Part shown: positions 11,199-23,378 of the stretch, in pieces
How the letters are laid out: every line of letters begins with the position of its first letter
Numbering within the stretch: position 1 is the stretch's first letter
Origin: Porites lobata
Taxonomy: Eukaryota; Cnidaria; Anthozoa; Scleractinia; Poritidae
Assembly (NCBI GenBank): GCA_942486035.1
Contig: CALNXK010000006.1
Location: 3,742,501-3,806,500, forward strand
DNA: 64,000 nucleotides
Reading direction: 5' to 3'
Notes under the pieces: generated by a model
What the model saw: the letters and a program-made list of their open reading frames with translations, nothing else
What the model was told of the DNA's origin: nothing
Database searches by the model: none
Translations under genes and position numbers: made by a program

Positions 11199-11234
11199 TT
11201 AGCCAATCAAATAGAGTTTCTTGGCGTGTTTTGA
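11199..11234 (-). promoter_or_regulatory. CCAAT-containing upstream block, copy 2
   Basis: Same block as upstream of copy 1; CCAAT at 11203-11207, 117 bases before the ATG. One change in the leading bases (agccaat instead of aaccaat), shared with copy 3. Confidence 0.4.
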
Positions 11235-11524
11235 TGGCAGAATAAAAGAGCATCAACATCCTGTATTTCTGAGAGTTAATCAGCTCTTTGAAGCATGGGT
11301 AACTTGTCGGCAGGAGATTCCGCGCGAAAGTTGGGGAGAGAAAAAAATGAGGAATGAAGGGGCTTTCTCTCCCTAATTCGTTCGGAAAAGTTTGCTAGGC
11401 ATGTTAAAGCATGGACTACTGAAATTTTTTGAATATTTGTGTACACTCAACTCGTTACACACGCGTACAATCCTTGAACAGATTAAATTGGGAAAGCAAC
11501 TCCCCGTTGGCTCAAAATAAGCTA

Positions 11525-12034
11525 GGGACTTGTCAGAAATGAGTAGGGGGGAGGGGTGTGGAAACAGAGGGAGGGTCTCAACTTTTTGGGACGCAGAAAA
11601 GGGAGGGGTCATAAAAAATGGTCCGTTTAAAGGGGGAGGGTCATGCAAATATATGGCCGTGATCATATAGAGGTTCACCCACAGAAGAAAAAGGAAGTTC
11701 TTTATTTGGTAAAAAAACGTCGGAGAAAGAGGAGAGTCGAGTGATCAGCTGTCAGAATCAGAGTCGGACTCTTAATGCTGTCATCTAAAATGGATGTATA
11801 TAGCATTACAAAGAACAGATTAGAAATATATTTTGAGTTTTCATAATACTGACTCACCCTAGTGTATTGCAAGAACTAGATTTTATCATTTATATAACAG
11901 GGGGAGGGTCATGATATTTTAAGCCAAGCTCAAGGGGAGGGTTAGCAAATTTCACTTCCACTGCAGGAACGTACCACCTCATTTACGAACCCAAATTTAA
12001 AATTCCCACCCCCTCCTAATTTCTGACAAGTCCC
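11525..12034. mobile_element. MITE, GGGACTTGTCAGAAAT termini
   Basis: About 510 bases with inverted ends: gggacttgtcagaaatgag on the left and aatttctgacaagtcccc on the right, both next to G- or C-rich tracts. The interior holds repeated agggggagggtcatg motifs and no gene. A copy lies at 22083-22601, also upstream of a TRIM gene. Confidence 0.7.
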
Positions 12035-12945
12035 CAAGGAGCAAAAAAGGCACGCGAAAGCCAAAACGCGTCATTACCCATACTTTTACGAATAAATTTT
12101 GCGTCTACTTTGTCCAATATAGAGGTCGTTAATCTGTGTGTTTCCAGCAAATACATTTCCATTTTTGATTAAAATCAACCTTCGGCTAAGTCATCTCTGA
12201 TACTGTGTAACAAAACCCTCCAGAACAAATGGCAGTTGTAGAAAGTTGTTACTAAATCTTAAGTTTCTGTTGGCCTCAGAGCGGTTAAAAAAGCAATGAA
12301 GTATAAAAGTCAAAATATAAAGTAACTTTAAAACGGTGGTATCTCTTTATTGTCAGTTTAGAAGCTGTAATCGGATTGGTATCTGCTAGAGTTCGCTTAA
12401 AAGACAGAACTGGATTTCCTTCTGAATTGTCACCTGTTATTTTTTACGGACACTTCGGTAAAGTGCTCTCTTTCAAATGAATTTATTTTTTCACAAATTT
12501 AAATTAGTATTATTATAGTACGAGTCAAGAATTAAGACAGTTTTATTCTCATTTGTTTTTAGGCTATTCGGGCGGGCCTCGTCTTTTATTGACATATCTT
12601 TTCTTCGTTTAAGTAGACAGTTGTTATTGAAAATATCAAGAGGGATGAGATTCACACGGCGGTATAAAACTAAGTGAAATTCCTTTTTTCAAACTTTTAT
12701 AATGTTCGGTCAAGGGAGCAATTATCAGCGATCATATTTTCGTTCGGCGAGGTAAATCTATAATTACGTAACATTCATTTTAATGGTTGAAGTATTCCAT
12801 CAGCCTCGGTAAACTCTTTTTCTTAATGGTCTGTGACCAATCTCACTTGGAGGCGCGATTAAAGACTTCCAGGTGTTCTGTAATTATCCAAGCAGTTGAT
12901 CCTGGAAGGAATTGAAAACCGTCAAAGTGGTCGAGTGCTGTAAAT

Positions 12946-15900
12946 TTATACAAGAAATTTATTAACTGGTACGAGACGGCCCTTCTTAATACACTTCCAA
13001 ATCCATGATGGCGACACAACCTTGGTCGATCCTTGCTCCTTTCGTCCATCCTAAAAAAGAAAGAGCAGACACGATAAGAACAGCGGGCATTGGTTACATC
13101 GCTAATAAACTATTTTAGCTTATCACCTCCAAAGCGTTGCTTCCAATGTCGAAGAGAAAGAAAATGGGAAGAGGGGTGGAGAGGGAGGTGGGGGATTGTA
13201 CAGAGTCTATTCCCCGCTTTCATGTTTTCCATAATACACGCTTGCATTTTGAGTTTCTTCCCTCTTTATCCTTTGCAAATTTGTCTTCTTCCGTCTTTCT
13301 TCTTTCTTTGTCTCATTTTTATTTTTGCGATTTGTCTTCCCGTTTCTAGTCCGGTCCAATACAGGCCTACAAGAATTTATAAATAAGAAACTGTTCGCAT
13401 TCGCAGTGAAGTTTACCACACTAATGACATGACAAAAAGTAAACGTGCGCAAAATATTTTTCATCTTCTTACCCTGTTGTTGCTTACAATATGTGTTGCA
13501 CTGGACTTTTCAAATTCCTCCGCCAAATCTCCGTCATAACTATCAAGTCATGTTAAGAATGGTTAAAAACCGGATTGTCCAGTTTTATAGATCAAAGCTT
13601 ATCTTGATGATCAAAGCACAGCAGATAAAAAGCGCAGGAAACATTGCAATAGCGGTGATTAAGCTGCGTTTCTTTGCAAAAATTCTGAATTCAGATTCAA
13701 GGTAAATGATGGATGAAAACTGGTCACGGTTAAAGACGACAAAAACCAAAGACGGATTTACAGCCTGTACCAGGGGTTGGTAGGGCATTTTGCATTCCGC
13801 TGGCCATATTTCAAGCGGAAATTCCTCTCTTCAAATATCTCCCTAAAGAAACACTGCTTCACTTTGCGAGGCCGATTCTATTTGGATTAAATCCGCTGAA
13901 TTCAAGCCGAGTGCGGATTCAAAACATTACAAATCCTATTTTGGATACGAAACACAGAAACGTGTTGTTCCGTACGCTGTCGACTAAAGCGACATACGAG
14001 TTTCCTAGCTCAATTTTTATTAAAGTAGACCAAAAGGTATTTCAAAGGATACGCAATAATATATCTTTTGAGTTTCGCGTGATCTTCAAGGTCTTTCGAG
14101 AGGAAAAGTGTCAGTCCATGAAAGATGTCTTTCAAGCGCTGTAAAAAATGAAAAGGACGTCAAAGTAAATTCTTTACATAACAGAAACTGTAGATTATAA
14201 TACACATTACTAAAACAAACGAAAAGAATAACAATTTTCCAGAGTTAATAGTTTTGAAAATAATTCAAACACTGACTCAAAAATTATAAATGTTTCCAAT
14301 AATTACGAGCCTTACTTACCTGCCCTTTGCTTGGACTGCCAACAACTTCATTTTCCTGCGAAATTACAAAAAAGCGAAAAATAAAAAAAAACAGAGATTC
14401 TGTGCTTTTGCCCCGGTCATAAAACCTCTCTATACTGATGTACGAAAGCACATTTGCTAGTTTGATTTCCAACTAAACTTTTTATTGTTAGGAAAACTAA
14501 ATTTTCTTACAGCTTGCAAAAGAAACCTCACTATAGCATTTGCTTGAAAAGTTGTGTGTGTGCTTCTTTCTTTCTTTCTTTTTCGTTCAGTTTTCAGGTT
14601 TGATACGAATTGTTACATTGATTAATTTGCAGCTTTTTTCTGTTGTAAAAAAAATCAGCTCGGCGCAAAAGGCAGTGCGTTTCACACACCTCATTTACTT
14701 ACTTTAGGATGGCTGAATTTCTGTCGGTGGTCCCCGCTCTGTTGATAGCATTTTGATCCATATTTACAAGCAGGCTTTGACTGAGAAAAGAACAACGAAT
14801 ATAAGCCAATGACAAGACTCTATTAGGGAGCTTAAGCTAACAGGACGCCTACAGCCGCAAAAACTTCATTGATAAAGTACTTTCGTGTTATCAGAAACTT
14901 TTTCACGATTCTTCCAACTCGGTCAGCTTGTCAAATATATGGGACCACTTTCATTTAACTTTTTGCCAGGCCAGACAGGTATTTGAAGGACTGAAAATAA
15001 AAACAAACCTTCTTTTTAGGCGATTCTTCCTCAGCAGTGTCCAACGCTTTTCTTTTTCTTTTTTCTTTCTGTGGCTCATCATTTACTTTCTTCTTGTGGT
15101 TAACCTCTGATTTAGAGTCATTGTCCTCGTCAAAGTCATCAATATCATCAACATTACTTCTATTCTCATCATCCTCGCCATCATCATTGTCAGCGTCATC
15201 GTCTTTCACATCTCCTGCAGTATCTTCAACAAAAAAAAATGGTCGCATAGTGTCTTTACCTTTCGAAGTGTTTGATTTGAAATAGGCTGTAACTACTTGT
15301 CTATTTTCCTGTGTAGCTAGGTGGCGTTTGTCTAAATTGGAGTCAAAATTTACTGTCATTTCGTAGGCTGGAAAATACGGTAAAAAAACTGCCGGCTTAA
15401 CCTCTAAATTGGGTAGCTCTAAGTTCCAAACAGGTCCAAACTCACAAAGAGTAAACATGAGAAGGAAGATTAGTAGACAAGGTCCACCCAATAACTCCTC
15501 GATGTCTGATGAAGCGATGCTCTTAGCTGCTGCCGACAGTTTTCTGGCCAACATTAACGCACAGAAAAAAAGCAATGTGCTCAAAACTTTGTTTTCGTTT
15601 CCGTTCAATGTGTACTAACACATACGTAATACTGTACACCAAATATGGCGATCTCTTCGAACAAAGCTGTTCCAAAAACGTTCCGCAGTACAAAATGAAG
15701 TTTCTTTTCTTTATCATATATAGAAAAAGCTACTTACTGTTAGATGCTTTTGAGTTCTTGAATAAAACCTGCGAAAAATGCAACAGTAATTGAATGAAAA
15801 AAGAGTAAAAGCGTAATGACAACGCTGAGCAAGAGTTCGAATCCAGTTGTTTTTAATGCAGCTCGGAATCTGATTCATGGCCTAAAGCGCAGGCGGGCGC

Positions 15901-17037
15901 ATTTTTCGAACAAGCGAGCGGCGTTAAGTGTGTAGCCGCCTGTGTGTGATTGTGAAAGTAAACTAACAGCTCATTCAAATGGACATCTAAAGTTGTTTCC
16001 TACCACTACTTTCTACAAGGCGGACGCCTCTCCCGGGCAACAGTTATAAACATTTCCAACAGTGGTCTTAAAGTGTTAAGTTTAACACTATTAAGCAGAG
16101 CGAATTCTAGTATGCGCTGCGGCAGAAAACACCTGCAGTGACCTTATTTAGTCATTTTGACTTCACGTGTGAGCCTGGGACGGCACAAAAACGAATTGAA
16201 CTCTGGGACAGTTTTAAGGGACACAATCGCTCTTATTAGCGATTGCAAGGTTGCCGGCAGGGAAAGAGGGTGAAAATTCGACACCACCCCCCCTCAAACC
16301 GTCCCACAGTGATATTAGACACAGTACCGACCCAGTTCATGCCTTAAAAGATCTTAAAATGGCTAATATATGGACAGTTTTTCTGAATACCTCCTGGAAT
16401 TAACCCTGTATAGCTTACCCTAAGATGGGGCAAATCATTGGCAGTTTCCCAGTCCTTATCATATCTGATCCTTGTCACCCGTGGGAACCTGACTGATATT
16501 TCATCAGCTGTGTGAGTTGTTGATTTACTGAACTCTGCTCCTGTTATCTCCCATACTAGGGCTTTCTGCAGAAAAACGAAATACAAGACAGAATGTACTT
16601 TTTCGTAGGACAGGAGAGCGTTCCAATGGACTCCGCCTTCCCGCGAGGGAACTTTTGCGGCCAGCGACCGCGCTACTCGCGCTCAAGGCAATGGAACTCT
16701 CTCTCGAATTTCCATCAGCTGCAGACCACCTCGGGAATGGCCCCGGGGTTGGCAAATGCCCGGCCCCCGGGCAGTGCAAAATTTGCCAATGCCCCACCCC
16801 CGGGACTGACAAGGCGGGAAAATGCTCCGCAGTAGCTCGGAGAGGGGGGCTGGGCGCAAGTGGAATTGACTGATGCATTATTCCACTACAGCATCCTATT
16901 TAGAAGAAACTTATTTTATAAACTGATAGTAGTTGATAATTATCCGGTAATTAAGCTTGTACCTTTGGATCTGCGATAACGAAGTCAGGAACTAAACTGC
17001 GAAGAACACTCAGCCATGATGGAACCTTAAAGGGGTC
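12946..17037 (-). pseudogene. LIG3: DNA ligase III 3' end with intact BRCT exons (5'-truncated)
   Basis: Best LIG3 copy. Minus-strand exons with visible splice sites: 17037-16963 (DPFKVPSWLSV..DFVIADPK, GT donor); 16565-16419 (KALVWEITGAEFSKSTTH..DLPHLR, acceptor CTGCAG, donor GTAAGC); possibly 15446-15260 (tentative); 15214-15009 (acidic then KRKRKALDTAEEESPKKK); 14355-14320 (ENEVVGSPSKGQ, donor GTAAGT); 14138-14053 (RLKDIFHGLTLFL..); 13539-13473 (YDGDLAEEFEKSSATHIV); 13050-12946 (VVSPSWIWKCIKKGRLVP.. then TAA). Phases join correctly across the last exons, giving a complete C-terminal BRCT domain, in ligase III the part that binds XRCC1. The WEITGAEFSKS and SPxWIW motifs match LIG3. Catalytic-core exons are absent upstream, where repeats and the next TRIM gene lie. 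Probably a truncated passenger; alternatively the true 3' end of a LIG3 gene with exons far upstream. Confidence 0.8.
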
Positions 17038-17172
17038 CTGTACAAAATAACACATCATTCTTCACTACTTCATTACATCTCGTCTGTTTTGATTTCCAAC
17101 CTAATGGACGCCAAAAGCCTATGGTAAACGACAACCAATTAGACCCTCCAAGAACTAAATGGATACCTCAAA

Positions 17173-17512
17173 CCCGGGGGCACTCCCATATAAAAGTGAC
17201 GAGGATCATTCGTCGTAGAATAAACCCTTGAAAACGACTGGAAGTAATCGTCTGAAATTCAGGCTCCCCTTATCCCTGACCAATGTCGGAGTGGTTCAAG
17301 CTCAAACTAACTCCCGCCCTAAGAGAGATTTCTGTGTGGTTAGTGTCAGAACATTTTTTTGTAAATAATTAAGCGATTCCTGAATGGGCAAATATAGTGA
17401 CTTTACATCCCAAACACCTTAACTGAGACCAAAATCTGCAATTTACACCCAAAGCGAGACGACGATTGATCGAGGAGAATCCCTGTCACTTTTATATGGG
17501 AGTCCCCCCGGG
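17173..17512. mobile_element. MITE, CCCGGGGGCACTCCCATATA termini (second copy)
   Basis: Same family as 6458-6816, at the equivalent position just upstream of the first visible LIG3 exon of this unit. Inverted ends are clear; interior slightly shorter. Confidence 0.7.
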
Positions 17513-17696
17513 CCCTCAAAGAAGAGTTGATGTGGAAGATCTAGAGTTAAGGAGAGAAGTTCTCGTTGCTCTTGGATACCATGGGGTTAACCTAGGTGGA
17601 GAACATTAAAAGAGGACGGGTAGGGAGAAGGAGGGGGGATTATAGAAGGGATTAAGGAGATTCCTGCAATGAGGAACCCTATAATGCTAAACAGAA

Positions 17697-18113
17697 ATAA
17701 GCCCCCCGGGGGGCTTATTTAGTTGAAGCCTACTTGAGGGGTTGGCTTAATAGAGACAGGAGGCTTATTTAATTTAGAAACGACGATGGCATCAGTTCTT
17801 CATAAAGAACTAGAATACTAAGTGGAGAAGCTCAAGAACAAGAAGGTTAAAGGTCATGCAGCCGAGGATCAGAATTAAATCCGAACTTCCAGTTGGTAAG
17901 TAAACCACCCCGGATCAACCCACACAAATCTTTTCCGTCTTGATTGATTAATACAGCCTATGATTTATCGGTAAAAAATAATTAGGGGAGGGAAGGGTGG
18001 GCTTAATAGAGAGCTAGGGGGCAAGATTATTAACTTTCTTCCCCTGAAAAGATTGAGCTTACTAGAGGGAGAGGGCTTATTAGAGAGGGGGGACTTAACA
18101 GAAGACTTAGGGT
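17697..18113. mobile_element. MITE-like repeat, AAGCCCCCCGGGGG family
   Basis: Shorter version of the 36428-37242 family: left end aataagccccccgggggg, right end gaagacttagggta. Followed by GA-rich low-complexity sequence near 18135-18155. Confidence 0.45.
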
Positions 18114-18242
18114 AAGATAAGATAAGGACATGCAAGAGGAGAGGAGAGGAGAGAACAGTTGAGTTGATGGCAGGAGCGGGAAGTCACGGGACCGGACGAA
18201 TACTGAGGGTCACGGCAAGAAATATGGAATCAGGTAAAGTTT

Positions 18243-18529
18243 AGCCTGCGCGCAGACGAAATTAAACTCTGGTTAACTCCGTCTGCGAAACAGCGCCGAA
18301 ATCCTTGTTCTGGACTTCCAGCTGTGTACCCAGATTTGAGTACGCGCTACGATTGGCCAGTTAAAAAAGGCCTTTGTTTTGTTTGTCGTGATCGCCAATC
18401 AGGTTGAAGGGGAATTCGAAACGCACTTCCGGTAATTCGTTGAGTCCGTTGGGGGTCCAGAACAAGGATCTCAGCGCTGCTTCGCAGACGGTACTAATCA
18501 GCGTTTAGTTATCGTCGGCACGCAGGCTA
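18243..18529. mobile_element. MITE, AGCCTGCG termini with 9-bp target duplication
   Basis: 287-base element with extended inverted ends (left agcctgcgcgcagacgaaat, right tcggcacgcaggcta; inner pair gtctgcgaaacagcgc / gcgctgcttcgcagac). Flanked by a perfect 9-base direct repeat gtaaagttt at 18234-18242 and 18530-18538. The 9-base duplication suggests mobilisation by a Mutator-like transposase (inference). Confidence 0.8.
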
Positions 18530-18866
18530 GTAAAGTTTGGTGAATTTCACTTTTCGTGCTGTGTAAGAATTCCGAAATGAGAACACGGATCGTGAACGTG
18601 GCATTTTTAATACATGTAAATTAACCGTTTGGTAAATTACCAGAAAATAGAGATTTTTTGTCGTTGGTCTTAAAATAAAATAACTACGGAACAAGATACA
18701 GTAAAACCCCGTTAATACGCACACACACTGAGGCGGGGTCATAGAAAACGTCCGTATCATTGAAGGGGGTTGAATTAAGAGAAAATTTAAGGGCTTTTTT
18801 TTCCCAGGGACAAAAATGAGGTGTCTGTATTAAGCGGGTGTCCCTTGATAGGGGTCCTGCAAACTG

Positions 18867-19593
18867 CTCAGTTGACCTATACGTGACTCAGACGATCACT
18901 GGACATAGAAAGTGTGGTCCATTCTCCGAGAAGAGACGTAGAAATAGTGTCCTCCATTAGGACTCGCGTGCTAAATACATTTACACTTGAATGAAATAAA
19001 CTGGTACGTTTAACTTCAACACATGACGGTCTCTTTGAATCCGTTAATTTAAACAAAAGAACCCATTCTTTATATTTGATTATCCTTTAATGCATTTTCA
19101 GTAAATCGTTATACAGTTCGGTAAATATATGTTAATATATGTCAAGGGACCTGAAGAACCTTTGAGAACAAAATGTTACTTGAGCTATGAGGGTCAGGGA
19201 ATAATATTTTCAAAAAGTATACTAGCTACCAACTAGCAACTGCTCGAAAGAAAATGAAAAGGTGTACAACATAATACCAATTTTGATGCCAAAAAATTGA
19301 ACAACCTTATTAAACGACAATCGGCTATTAAATGAGACTATAATACATATGAAAAAAGGTTACAAAACATATTTACAAGTTGAATGTCATTTCAGCTATT
19401 ATTACAGCCACGATTTTATATTTTTTTTGTTACATTCACAAAACGAGGGCAACCTAATGCCCCCCTGTAACTGGAAAAGGTCAACTGTGACAAATACCTC
19501 ACGAGTTGGGGTTGTTCGAAAAATTAAGGTTTCTTATTATTATTGATAACCAATTTAAACTTTTCAACAATAATACCACTGGTAAGGTCATTT
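18867..19593. other. 3' flank of TRIM copy 3
   Basis: No gene. It is the conserved 3'-UTR-like flank found after each TRIM gene (motifs ctagctaacaactagcaactg, taaatgagactacaatacat and, next to the stop, taccactggtaa in + orientation). The AATAAA present after other copies is replaced by a T-run near 19420. Confidence 0.5.
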
Positions 19594-21642
19594 TTATATC
19601 TTTTCAAAAACCTGGATTCGGTTGTTGTCCCTATCACATACAACTATCCTTCCATCACTAAGATTTGCTGTAGAATATGGAAACTTTAACTCTCCTCTCT
19701 CACTACCTTCACTTCCAAACTTTGTAACAAACTTTCCACTCAGTTCAAATACCTGAACTCTGTGATTTTCTGCTTCACAGACCATTAGCAATCCTTCTTT
19801 GTTAACTGACAAGTAACGGGGCTTATTGAACTCTCCATCCTTGTTCCCCGGTTTTCCAGATTTAGAAATAAACGTTCCCTCAAGATTAAACATTTTAATG
19901 GAATGATCACCACCATCTGAGACTATAAAATATTGACCGTGTTGGATACAGTGATAGGGAGTGACCAATGAACCTGCTCCACCAAATTTACGTAAATACT
20001 CCCCACTAGAAGAGAATATCTTGATTAATTTGTTATCGGTATCAGCAACAATAATATCACCGTTACCGTTTATTGATAAACCGTGAGGGAATTGAAGCTG
20101 ATTATCACGACTTCCTTGTTTACCAAACTTACTAAGAAAGTTACCATTACTATCAAAGACTTGCACCCTGTGGTTCAAACAGTCTGCCACTACAATATTA
20201 CCATGACTATCAAAAGCGATCCCTGTAGGGAACTGGAACGCACCATTATTCTGACCCTTCCTACCAAAGGATCTTAAGTGGGTACCATCACTACTAAACA
20301 CTGAAACCCTGTGGTTCCAGTACTCAGTCACAGCAATTTCATCATGATCATTCACTGCCACCCCCCAGGGAAGGTGAAGCATTCCAACAGACTCACCTTT
20401 TTGTCCAAATGACAGCACAGATCTGAAGCGCCTGGTTTGTACCTGAGCCTCAAAAGGACTGTCACGAACATTTGCCCCTTTATTCCCAGCAATTACTTTA
20501 CTACTTTCTTTACCTTTAGTTCCTGATTGTTGCGCTTTAGGTTCGCTAAAAACAAATTCTACTTTACCTATCCCCTCGCTCATACTCAACAGGTTAATCA
20601 GTTTTTCACTTTTAGTGAAACTAAACCGAGGAATACATTCAGTGTCACGGTTTTCTTGGGTGCTCTGTTCCTGTAGGATTGTATCAAATGTTTCATTGAA
20701 TCCCAGGATTTCAGTGCTAAAGCTTCGTTTCAACAGAGTTTCAGTTTGTTCAATTGCGGATTCAATTATTTTTAATTGTTTTTCCACTTCGTCTTTTTTC
20801 TGTGAGAGAGATTCCAGTGATTTTTTCGCTTGATTATCGACTGCATCAAAAACATCTTGTTTTCTCGCTTCGATGATTGCAATAATTTGGTCTACACAAG
20901 ACTGCACTTGGCTTTTTACCTCGGTTACTTTCGATTGAAATGCGATGCTTTTTTGGTTGAATTGTTCGACTTCCTTTTGTTTTTCCCGTACTTTGTCTTT
21001 CAAAGATCGAATTATGGAGTTGATCTGTTTTTTGCGCTCATCAGTAGCTTCTTGCAAGGGCATCTTACCATGACCTTCATGAAGCGTTACCGCACAAGTG
21101 TTGCAAATGGCGACTTTACAGCCCTTGCAAAAGAACTTCATCTCTTCTTTTTCATGGTGTTTCTTCTGACAAAATGCTGGTCGCTCTAATACAGCCTTGA
21201 TGTCTTGATCTTGAAAATCTTTTAGTGCTAACGTTTTGTGTTCGTTGTTAGCACGCATTATGTCATGTCCTAAAATGCATTTCTCGCACCAGAAGGAACA
21301 ACACTGGAAGCAATACGAGGTCTGAGAACTCCTTTTATCGCAGTTTGCACACTTCACGTTGGCTGTACTACACTCTTTTATTGCCAAGACATCTAGCAGG
21401 CTGTTTATTCGAAAATTAGTGGGAAGTTCGCTGGGATTTCCACTTCCAGAAATCTGAAACTGTCTCCGGCACTCGGGGCATGTAATTTTACCATGGACGC
21501 CGCTCGTTCGTTGAATTCCGTTCAGGCAGTGAAGACAGAAACTGTGCAAACAAGGCAACTGCTTTGGATCAGTGAATGTACACATACACACAGAACAGGA
21601 TACTTCATCATGAAGATTGTCCAGCAAGGTCTTTATATCCAT
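19594..21642 (-). CDS. TRIM-NHL protein, copy 3 (full length)
   Basis: Single-exon gene, 682 codons from the ATG at 21642. All RING and B-box zinc ligands listed for copy 2 are present; the N-terminal 200 residues differ from copy 2 at only a few sites (e.g. QIS for QIP after the RING). The propeller has six blades (about 406-682) with its own loop set: LHLPWG and TEYWNH in blade 1, FQFPTG and ADCLNH in blade 2, QFPHG in blade 3, TPYHC in blade 4, NKPRY and EAEN in blade 5, KFPYS and DRDN in blade 6. Stop TGA or TAA lies directly after FEKI. No frameshift or missing motif; appears functional. Neighbouring LIG3 fragments on the same strand lie on both sides. Confidence 0.93.
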   Translation of the reverse strand: MDIKTLLDNLHDEVSCSVCMCTFTDPKQLPCLHSFCLHCLNGIQRTSGVHGKITCPECRRQFQISGSGNPSELPTNFRINSLLDVLAIKECSTANVKCANCDKRSSQTSYCFQCCSFWCEKCILGHDIMRANNEHKTLALKDFQDQDIKAVLERPAFCQKKHHEKEEMKFFCKGCKVAICNTCAVTLHEGHGKMPLQEATDERKKQINSIIRSLKDKVREKQKEVEQFNQKSIAFQSKVTEVKSQVQSCVDQIIAIIEARKQDVFDAVDNQAKKSLESLSQKKDEVEKQLKIIESAIEQTETLLKRSFSTEILGFNETFDTILQEQSTQENRDTECIPRFSFTKSEKLINLLSMSEGIGKVEFVFSEPKAQQSGTKGKESSKVIAGNKGANVRDSPFEAQVQTRRFRSVLSFGQKGESVGMLHLPWGVAVNDHDEIAVTEYWNHRVSVFSSDGTHLRSFGRKGQNNGAFQFPTGIAFDSHGNIVVADCLNHRVQVFDSNGNFLSKFGKQGSRDNQLQFPHGLSINGNGDIIVADTDNKLIKIFSSSGEYLRKFGGAGSLVTPYHCIQHGQYFIVSDGGDHSIKMFNLEGTFISKSGKPGNKDGEFNKPRYLSVNKEGLLMVCEAENHRVQVFELSGKFVTKFGSEGSERGELKFPYSTANLSDGRIVVCDRDNNRIQVFEKI

Positions 21643-21754
21643 GGAAAAGGTCGGAAACAAGGTTACTTTTCAAAAACTTTGGTTGATCAAGGGAATGACT
21701 TTGCTAATGAACAATGAATTCTTGTCTTGTGACCGAGACTAAACTCGTGTATTA

Positions 21755-21790
21755 TTAGCCAATCAAATAGAGTTTCTTGGCGTGTTTTGA
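21755..21790 (-). promoter_or_regulatory. CCAAT-containing upstream block, copy 3
   Basis: CCAAT at 21759-21763, 117 bases before the ATG; sequence identical to the copy 2 block over the visible core. Confidence 0.4.
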
Positions 21791-22082
21791 TGGCAGAATA
21801 AAAGAGCATCAACATCCTGTATTTCTGAGAATTGTTAATCAGCTCTTTGAAGCATGGGTAACTTGTCGGCAGGAGATTCCGCGCGAAAGTTGGGGAGAGA
21901 AAAAAATGAGGAATGAAGGGGCTTTCTCTCCCTAATTCGTTCGGAAAAGTTTGCTAGACTTGTTAAAGCATGGACTAGTGAAATTTTGTTGAATATTTGT
22001 GTACACTCAACACGTCACACACGCGTACAGTCCTTGAAGAGATTAAATTGGGAAGGCAACTCCCGACGCTGGCTCAAAATAA

Positions 22083-22601
22083 GGGACTTGTCAGAAATGA
22101 GCAGGGGGGTGGGGGGGGAGGTGGCAACAGAAGGAGGGGCACAGCTTTTTGAGACTCAGAAAAGGGAGGGGGCATAAAAAATGGGCCGTTAAAAGGGGGA
22201 GGGTCATGCAAATATATGGCCGTGATAATATAGAGGTTCACCCACAGAAGAAAAAGGAAGTTCTTTATTTGGTAAAAAAACGTGGGAGAAATAGGAGAGT
22301 CGAGTGATCAGCTGTCAGAATCAGAGTCGGACTCTTAATTGCTGTGATCTAAAATGTATGTATATAGCATTACAAAGAACAGATTAGAAATATATTTTGA
22401 GTTTTCATAATACTGACTCACCCTAGTGTACTGCGAGAACTAGATTTTGTCATTTATATAACAGGGGGAGGGTCATGATATCATTAGGCCAAGCTCAAGG
22501 GGAGGGTTAGCAAATTTCACTTCCACTGCAGGAATGTACCACCTCATTTCCGAACCCAAATTTAAAATTCCCACCCCCCTCCTAATTTCTGACAATTCCC
22601 C
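22083..22601. mobile_element. MITE, GGGACTTGTCAGAAAT termini (second copy)
   Basis: Same element and same place relative to the TRIM gene as 11525-12034, showing that copies 2 and 3 were duplicated together with at least 1.5 kb of upstream DNA. Confidence 0.7.
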
Positions 22602-23378
22602 AAGGAGCAAAAAAGCCACGCGAAAGCCAAAACGCGTCATTACCCCATACTTTTACGAATAAATTTTGCGTCTATTTTGTCCAATAAAGAGGTGATCGTT
22701 AATGTTTGTGTTTCCAGCAAATACATTTTCATTTTTGATTAAAATCAACCTTCGGCTAAGTCATCCCTGATACTGTGCAACAAAAACCTCCAGAACAAAT
22801 GGCAGTTGTAGAAAGCTTTTACTAAATCTTAAGTTTCTGTTGGCCTTTGGGCCACAGAGCGGTTAAAAAAAGCAATGAAGTATAAAAGTAAAAAAAAAGT
22901 AACTTTACAACGTAAAACGGTGGTATCTTTTTATTGTCAGTTTAGAAGCTCTAATCGGACTGGTATCTGCTAGAGTTCGCTTAAAAGACAAAGAACTGGG
23001 TTTCGTTTTGAATTGTCAGTTGTCATTTTTTACAAACACTTCGGGAGAGTGCTCTCTTTTAAATGAATTTTTTTTACAAATTAAAATTAGTATTATTATA
23101 GTACGAGACAAGAATTAAGACAGTTTTATTCTCATTTGTTTTTAGGCTATTCGGGTGGGCCTCGTCTTTATTGACATATATGGCGGGGACAAGATTTTAA
23201 AAGTGTTTTTTTTTTCTCCGTTTAAGTAGACAGTTGTTATTGAAAATCTCAAGAGGGATAAGATTCACACGGCGGTATAAAACTAAGTCAAATTCCTTTT
23301 TTCAAACTTTTATAATGTTCGGTCAAAGGAGCAATTATCAGCGATCATATTTTCGTTTGGCGAGGTGAATCTATAATT
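22602..23378. other. Duplicated upstream DNA of TRIM copy 3
   Basis: No gene recognised. Parallels 12035-12790: the ccttcggctaagtcatc block, a tcacacggcggtataaaac block and a T-rich run. It ends where LIG3 3'-flank sequence is joined to the RING stub. Confidence 0.4.

Noticed and set aside
14955..15608. A 217-residue minus-strand frame read as one protein
   Set aside because: It is better explained as LIG3 linker exons plus a short retained intron (about 15215-15259) and flanking intron sequence; the acidic and KKK stretch is one exon.
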